A stretch of DNA of 64,000 bases from assembly GCA_035606355.1 (NCBI GenBank), contig DATNFO010000069.1:1-64000 (forward strand). The letters run 5' to 3'. This document shows positions 60,932 to 64,000 of the stretch, piece by piece. A program made the translations under genes and the position numbers. Positions within the stretch are counted from its first letter, which is position 1. Every line of letters begins with the position of its first letter. The notes beneath the pieces were generated by a model, which searched no databases, was not told where the DNA came from, and saw only the letters and a program-made list of their open reading frames with translations. This DNA is from Sulfopaludibacter sp035606355 (lineage in GTDB: Bacteria > Acidobacteriota > Terriglobia > Bryobacterales > Bryobacteraceae).

Positions 60932-61459
60932 ATGGCGCTGGATTCCATCGAAGGTAATTTAAAAGAGCGCGGCGTCCGCCTGACGCGCCAACGCCAGATC
61001 CTGCTGGATTTGATCGATAAGACGGGCGACCATCTGGATGCCGAGCGGCTGTACCAGATGGCCAAGGAAAAAGATCCGAAGCTGAATCGCGTCACCGTTT
61101 ACCGTACGCTGAAAATGCTGAAGGCGGGCGGACTTGTGGACGAGCTGGACCTCATGCATTACGGGGGGGATCAGCATTATTACGAGACGCGGCTGAAGCA
61201 GGAGCACGCCCACGTCATCTGCCTGCGCTGCGGCAAGGTGGAAGAATTCTTCGGCGAGCCTCTGCAACGGCTGCGCAAACAGATTGAGAGCCACTTCGGA
61301 TTCCAGGTGCTGCTGGCGCGCACGGAAGTGGGCGGGTACTGTTCGCACTGCCAGACGCTGCGGGCGCGCGAGGTGGATGAATTGCGCGCCATGCCCGCCG
61401 CGGAGAGCGAGAAGAAGCCGCGAGCGAAGGCGGGCGGCCGCAAGGCGCGGCGCGCATAG
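60932..61459 (+). CDS. Fur-family transcriptional regulator
   Basis: 175 residues from ATG 60932 (an in-frame ATG at 60914 is possible). N-terminal winged helix (RGVRLTRQRQILLDLI, NRVTVYRTLKMLKAGGLVDE). Metal sites: the HAHVICLRC stretch with His92, His94, Cys97 and Cys100, and Cys137-x2-Cys140 in GYCSHCQ. The C-terminus is Lys/Arg/Ala-rich. Whether it is Fur, Zur or PerR cannot be fixed by eye. Three bases separate it from the FHA-GAF-PP2C gene, so they are likely co-transcribed. Confidence 0.93.
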   Translation: MALDSIEGNLKERGVRLTRQRQILLDLIDKTGDHLDAERLYQMAKEKDPKLNRVTVYRTLKMLKAGGLVDELDLMHYGGDQHYYETRLKQEHAHVICLRCGKVEEFFGEPLQRLRKQIESHFGFQVLLARTEVGGYCSHCQTLRAREVDELRAMPAAESEKKPRAKAGGRKARRA

Positions 61460-61462
61460 GCG

Positions 61463-63127
61463 ATGGAGCCGGCCTCGCTGGTTGTTGTCGATCCGAACGG
61501 GCATCGCACGCGCGTGCCCATAGACCCGGTCCCATTCGCCATCGGGCGGCAGCCGGGCAGCAACCTGATCGTGCGGGACAGCCGCGTTTCGCGCGAGCAT
61601 GCGCGCATCTTCTATGAAGACGGCTGTTACTCGATAGAAGACGCGGGCAGCCGGCACGGCACTTTTGTCAATGGCACAAAGGTGCAGCGGCACGCTCTGA
61701 AGAATTCCGACCGCATCGACTTTGGAGCGCAGGATTCGTTTCAATTGATTTTCGCGCTGGACGGCGTGGAGTTGAAGCGGCTCCTGGAGCAGGTGGGCGC
61801 GGCGGAAGCGGGCCCGGCGCCGCCCGGCGTAGGCGGGAATCTCTCGAAATTGCGGGCGATTCTGGATCTGGCGCGCACCATGCAGAGCGCTTTTAGCGTG
61901 CAGGATGTGCTGGCGAGCGTTGTCGATACCGCTCTGGCGATTACGGGCGCGGAGCGCGGGTTCCTGCTGCTGCGGGCCTCCCGCGGCCTGGAAACGCGCG
62001 TGGCTCGCAACCGGCACGGGCACAACCTGGCGGAGACGGATCTGCGCGTGCCGCGTGAAGTGATCCATCGCGCGCTGCAACACCGGCGGGAACTGTTGTT
62101 CATGAACTTCGATCCCATTGCGGCGGGCGATACTACGAAGCCGCAAAACAGCATCGCCGACCTGGAATTGCGCAGCGTGATATGCGTGCCGCTGGTTCGC
62201 ATACGCACCGGACAGAGCGATGCCACAAGCGTGCTCTCGACCGGCAGCGAGACAACCGGAGTGCTGTACATGGATTCGCGGCTTGCGTCGGCGGACCTGG
62301 CGGGCGGAAATCGCGAACTACTGCAGACCCTGGCGATCGAGGCATCCACGGTGCTGGAGAATGCGCGGTTGCTGGAGGAAGAGCGCGGCAAGCAGCAGAT
62401 GGAAGAGGAACTGCGGCTGGCGCGGACCATTCAGCAGAGTCTGTTGCCGGGAAGCCTGCCGAGCCGCGGTTGGCTGCGCGCCTGCGGGAGCAGCGAGGCG
62501 TCTCTGTTAGTGGGCGGGGATTACTTCGACGTGATGGAAGTAACTTCGGAATGCTGGAGCGCGGTGGTGGCCGATGTCTCAGGCAAAGGCGTGGGATCGG
62601 CGCTGCTGGCTTCGCTGCTGCAGGGCGCGTTGATCGCGGCGACGGACAATCCCATCGCGCTGGGACGGCGCATCGAGCGGTTGAACCGGTTTGTTTTGGG
62701 TCGCACGTCAGGCGAGAAATACGCTACCGTCTTTCACGGGTTACTGCATCGCGATGGACGCTTGAATTATGTCAACGCGGCGCACTGCCCGCCGGTGGTG
62801 GCGCGCGCCGCTCAGGATTTAGTCGAATTGGAGACCACGGGAATGCCTGTGGGCCTGCTCGACGGCACAGAGTTCGCCGTATTGGAGCAGCAGTTACTCC
62901 CTGGCGATAAGTTAGTCATTTACACCGATGGAGTCACTGAGGCGCAGAATCCGGCGGAGGAATTCTACGGCCGCGGCCGGCTGTGGAAGGTGCTGCGGGA
63001 GCGGGCCGGCGATTCGTGCCAGGCGCTGCATGAGGCCATTCTGAAAGATGTAGCGGCGTTCACCGAGGGCGCGCGGCAGAGCGACGATATTACTCTTGTT
63101 GTGCTCGAGTATAGCGGGACTGCGTAG
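61463..63127 (+). CDS. FHA-GAF-PP2C (RsbU/SpoIIE-type) serine phosphatase
   Basis: 554 residues in three parts. FHA domain about 20-98 (FAIGRQPGSNLIVRDSRVSR, EHARI, GSRHGTFVNG), a phosphothreonine-binding module. GAF domain about 125-310 (ERGFLLLRASRGLETRVARN, VLYMDSRLASADLAGGN). PP2C-type phosphatase about 330-554 (LARTIQQSLLPGSLP, GGDYFDVME, VADVSGKGVGSALLASLLQG, YTDGVTEAQNP, SDDITLVVL). Such enzymes dephosphorylate anti-anti-sigma proteins. Fused FHA suggests it is steered by a Ser/Thr kinase; a kinase is encoded at 23646 but a link is speculative. Confidence 0.94.
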   Translation: MEPASLVVVDPNGHRTRVPIDPVPFAIGRQPGSNLIVRDSRVSREHARIFYEDGCYSIEDAGSRHGTFVNGTKVQRHALKNSDRIDFGAQDSFQLIFALDGVELKRLLEQVGAAEAGPAPPGVGGNLSKLRAILDLARTMQSAFSVQDVLASVVDTALAITGAERGFLLLRASRGLETRVARNRHGHNLAETDLRVPREVIHRALQHRRELLFMNFDPIAAGDTTKPQNSIADLELRSVICVPLVRIRTGQSDATSVLSTGSETTGVLYMDSRLASADLAGGNRELLQTLAIEASTVLENARLLEEERGKQQMEEELRLARTIQQSLLPGSLPSRGWLRACGSSEASLLVGGDYFDVMEVTSECWSAVVADVSGKGVGSALLASLLQGALIAATDNPIALGRRIERLNRFVLGRTSGEKYATVFHGLLHRDGRLNYVNAAHCPPVVARAAQDLVELETTGMPVGLLDGTEFAVLEQQLLPGDKLVIYTDGVTEAQNPAEEFYGRGRLWKVLRERAGDSCQALHEAILKDVAAFTEGARQSDDITLVVLEYSGTA

Positions 63128-63128
63128 C

Positions 63129-63533
63129 TTACTTCTTGTCGAACTTCAACGCCGCCGAATTGATGCAGTACCGGAGGCCGGTCGGTTTGGGACCATCCGG
63201 GAAGAGGTGCCCCAAGTGCGCGTCGCATTGCTTGCAGAGGACTTCGATGCGGCGCATTCCATGAGAATTGTCGGATTCGGTTTCGACGTTGGCCTCGTTG
63301 GCGGGCGCGTAGAAACTCGGCCAGCCCGAACCTGATTCGAATTTCTCGTCCGACTTAAACAGCTCGGCGCCGCAGCAGACGCAGCGATACATTCCGGGCT
63401 CGTGATTATCCCAGTAGCGGCCCGTGAAGGCCGGCTCGGTAGCGGCTTGCCTGGTGACGGCGTACTCTTCCGGCGAGAGTTGCCGCTTCCATTCGTCTTC
63501 GGATTTGGTGATTTTGGTTTTTGTTTCCGGCAT
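63129..63533 (-). CDS. msrB: Peptide methionine-(R)-S-oxide reductase MsrB
   Basis: 134 residues. Repairs R-methionine sulfoxide in proteins. Zinc-type MsrB: Cys51-x2-Cys54 in CVCCGAELF and Cys100-x2-Cys103 in CKQCDAHLGH, catalytic Cys123 in GLRYCINSAAL, and the conserved FESGSGWPSF. No signal peptide, so it acts in the cytoplasm. Stop is two bases from the convergent phosphatase gene, and the start faces the nitrilase gene. Confidence 0.97.
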   Translation of the reverse strand: MPETKTKITKSEDEWKRQLSPEEYAVTRQAATEPAFTGRYWDNHEPGMYRCVCCGAELFKSDEKFESGSGWPSFYAPANEANVETESDNSHGMRRIEVLCKQCDAHLGHLFPDGPKPTGLRYCINSAALKFDKK

Positions 63534-63568
63534 AACTGATCCCTTTACTTTTAGTTTATCGTGCAGAT

Positions 63569-64000
63569 ATGAGGTTTCGAGCAGCAGTGGTGCAGGCCGG
63601 GAGCATTCTCTTCGATCTCGAGGCTACCCTTGCGAAGGCGGAGCGCTTGACCAGCGAAGCCGCGGCGGCGGGCGCGAAGGTGATCCTGTTCCCGGAGGCA
63701 TTCCTCGGCGGATATCCGAAGGGGGCGGATTTCGGCGCTCGCGTGGGCAGCCGCAGCGCGGAAGGGCGAGCGCTGTTTCGCCGCTATTTCGAGAGCGCTA
63801 TCGACGTGCCGGGTCCTGCCGCAACGCGCATCGGGGAAGCGGCGAAAGCCGCGGGCGCATGGGTGGCGATGGGCGCGATCGAGCGCGATGGCGGCACGTT
63901 GTACTGCACGGTATTGTTCTTTGAGCCCGACGGACGCCTGGCGGGAAAGCATCGCAAGCTGATGCCTACGGCGATGGAAAGGCTGATTTGGGGCTTCGGC
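63569..64000 (+). CDS. Nitrilase-type carbon-nitrogen hydrolase, 5' part (cut by window edge)
   Basis: The first 144 residues are in the window, starting at ATG 63569 (MRFRAAVVQAGSILFDLE). Catalytic Glu43 in LFPEAFLGGYPKG and catalytic Lys130 in KHRKLMPT are seen; the following ERLIWGFG is typical of true nitrilases. The nucleophilic cysteine would lie just past the window. Probably converts nitriles to acids and ammonia; the exact substrate is open. It has 35 bases to msrB, divergent. Confidence 0.9.
   Translation, partial: MRFRAAVVQAGSILFDLEATLAKAERLTSEAAAAGAKVILFPEAFLGGYPKGADFGARVGSRSAEGRALFRRYFESAIDVPGPAATRIGEAAKAAGAWVAMGAIERDGGTLYCTVLFFEPDGRLAGKHRKLMPTAMERLIWGFG

Overview
The window reads as a piece of a GC-rich Acidobacteria chromosome, most likely from the Solibacter/Bryobacter lineage (Bryobacteraceae). 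This is inferred from family content: two proteins of the TIGR03435 family, known mainly from Solibacter-type genomes; two large secreted NHL-propeller proteins with Solibacter-type (TIGR03437-like) C-terminal domains; a DUF1549/DUF1553 plus DUF1501 pair; a zinc carboxypeptidase with Gly-rich segments; and PEP-CTERM proteins. No rRNA, tRNA, CRISPR array, transposase or phage gene was seen. The window is chromosomal backbone with many secreted proteins and regulators, and with short palindromic repeats scattered between genes.

Layout. 0.4-5.5 kb: lipA coupled to a malate/lactate dehydrogenase-type oxidoreductase, a DUF892 fusion protein, a TIGR03435 protein and an alpha/beta hydrolase. 5.5-9 kb: a repeat cluster, a WD40-like secreted propeller and a MetX-like hydrolase. 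9-11.8 kb: an ECF sigma factor with a zinc-type anti-sigma factor behind an unusually dense control region, then rsmA, with ppa convergent. 11.8-17.3 kb (minus strand): a GntP-type permease upstream of ppa, then a multifunctional beta-oxidation protein, a thiolase and a small exported protein. 17.4-26.4 kb: two tandem NHL-repeat giants divergent from a DNA-binding/kinase/TPR fusion. 26.6-34.1 kb: hisS-aspS, a GxxExxY protein sitting in a small repeat, an S9 peptidase coupled to an M23 peptidase, and apaG. 34.4-41.2 kb: a DUF1549/DUF1553 cytochrome-type protein, a DUF1501 protein whose 3' end is tandemly duplicated, and an M14 carboxypeptidase.

41.3-43.4 kb is a tightly overlapping operon (LolA-like protein, ECF sigma, small membrane protein, DUF4252 protein). 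43.5-47.1 kb is a GntR-ABC ATPase-ABC permease-TIGR03435 operon. 47.2-57.6 kb carries a GH127-type glycosidase, a DUF1559/PEP-CTERM protein without a usable start codon, a Q/N-rich membrane protein, an NtrC-type activator, a NarL-type regulator divergent from a TrmB-type regulator, a family 2 glycosyltransferase, a SpoU methyltransferase and a second PEP-CTERM protein. 57.7-64 kb carries a MEMO-family protein, a two-gene acyl-CoA carboxylase alpha subunit, a Fur-type regulator coupled to an FHA-GAF-PP2C phosphatase, msrB, and the start of a nitrilase cut by the window edge.

Most adjacent same-strand genes overlap by ATGA or GTGA or lie within a few bases, so coupled translation is the rule. 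The least explained parts are the ECF sigma control region (about 8.95-9.13 kb), the dispersed long palindromes, the duplicated gene tail at 38 kb, and the operon that couples a TIGR03435 protein to an ABC exporter.
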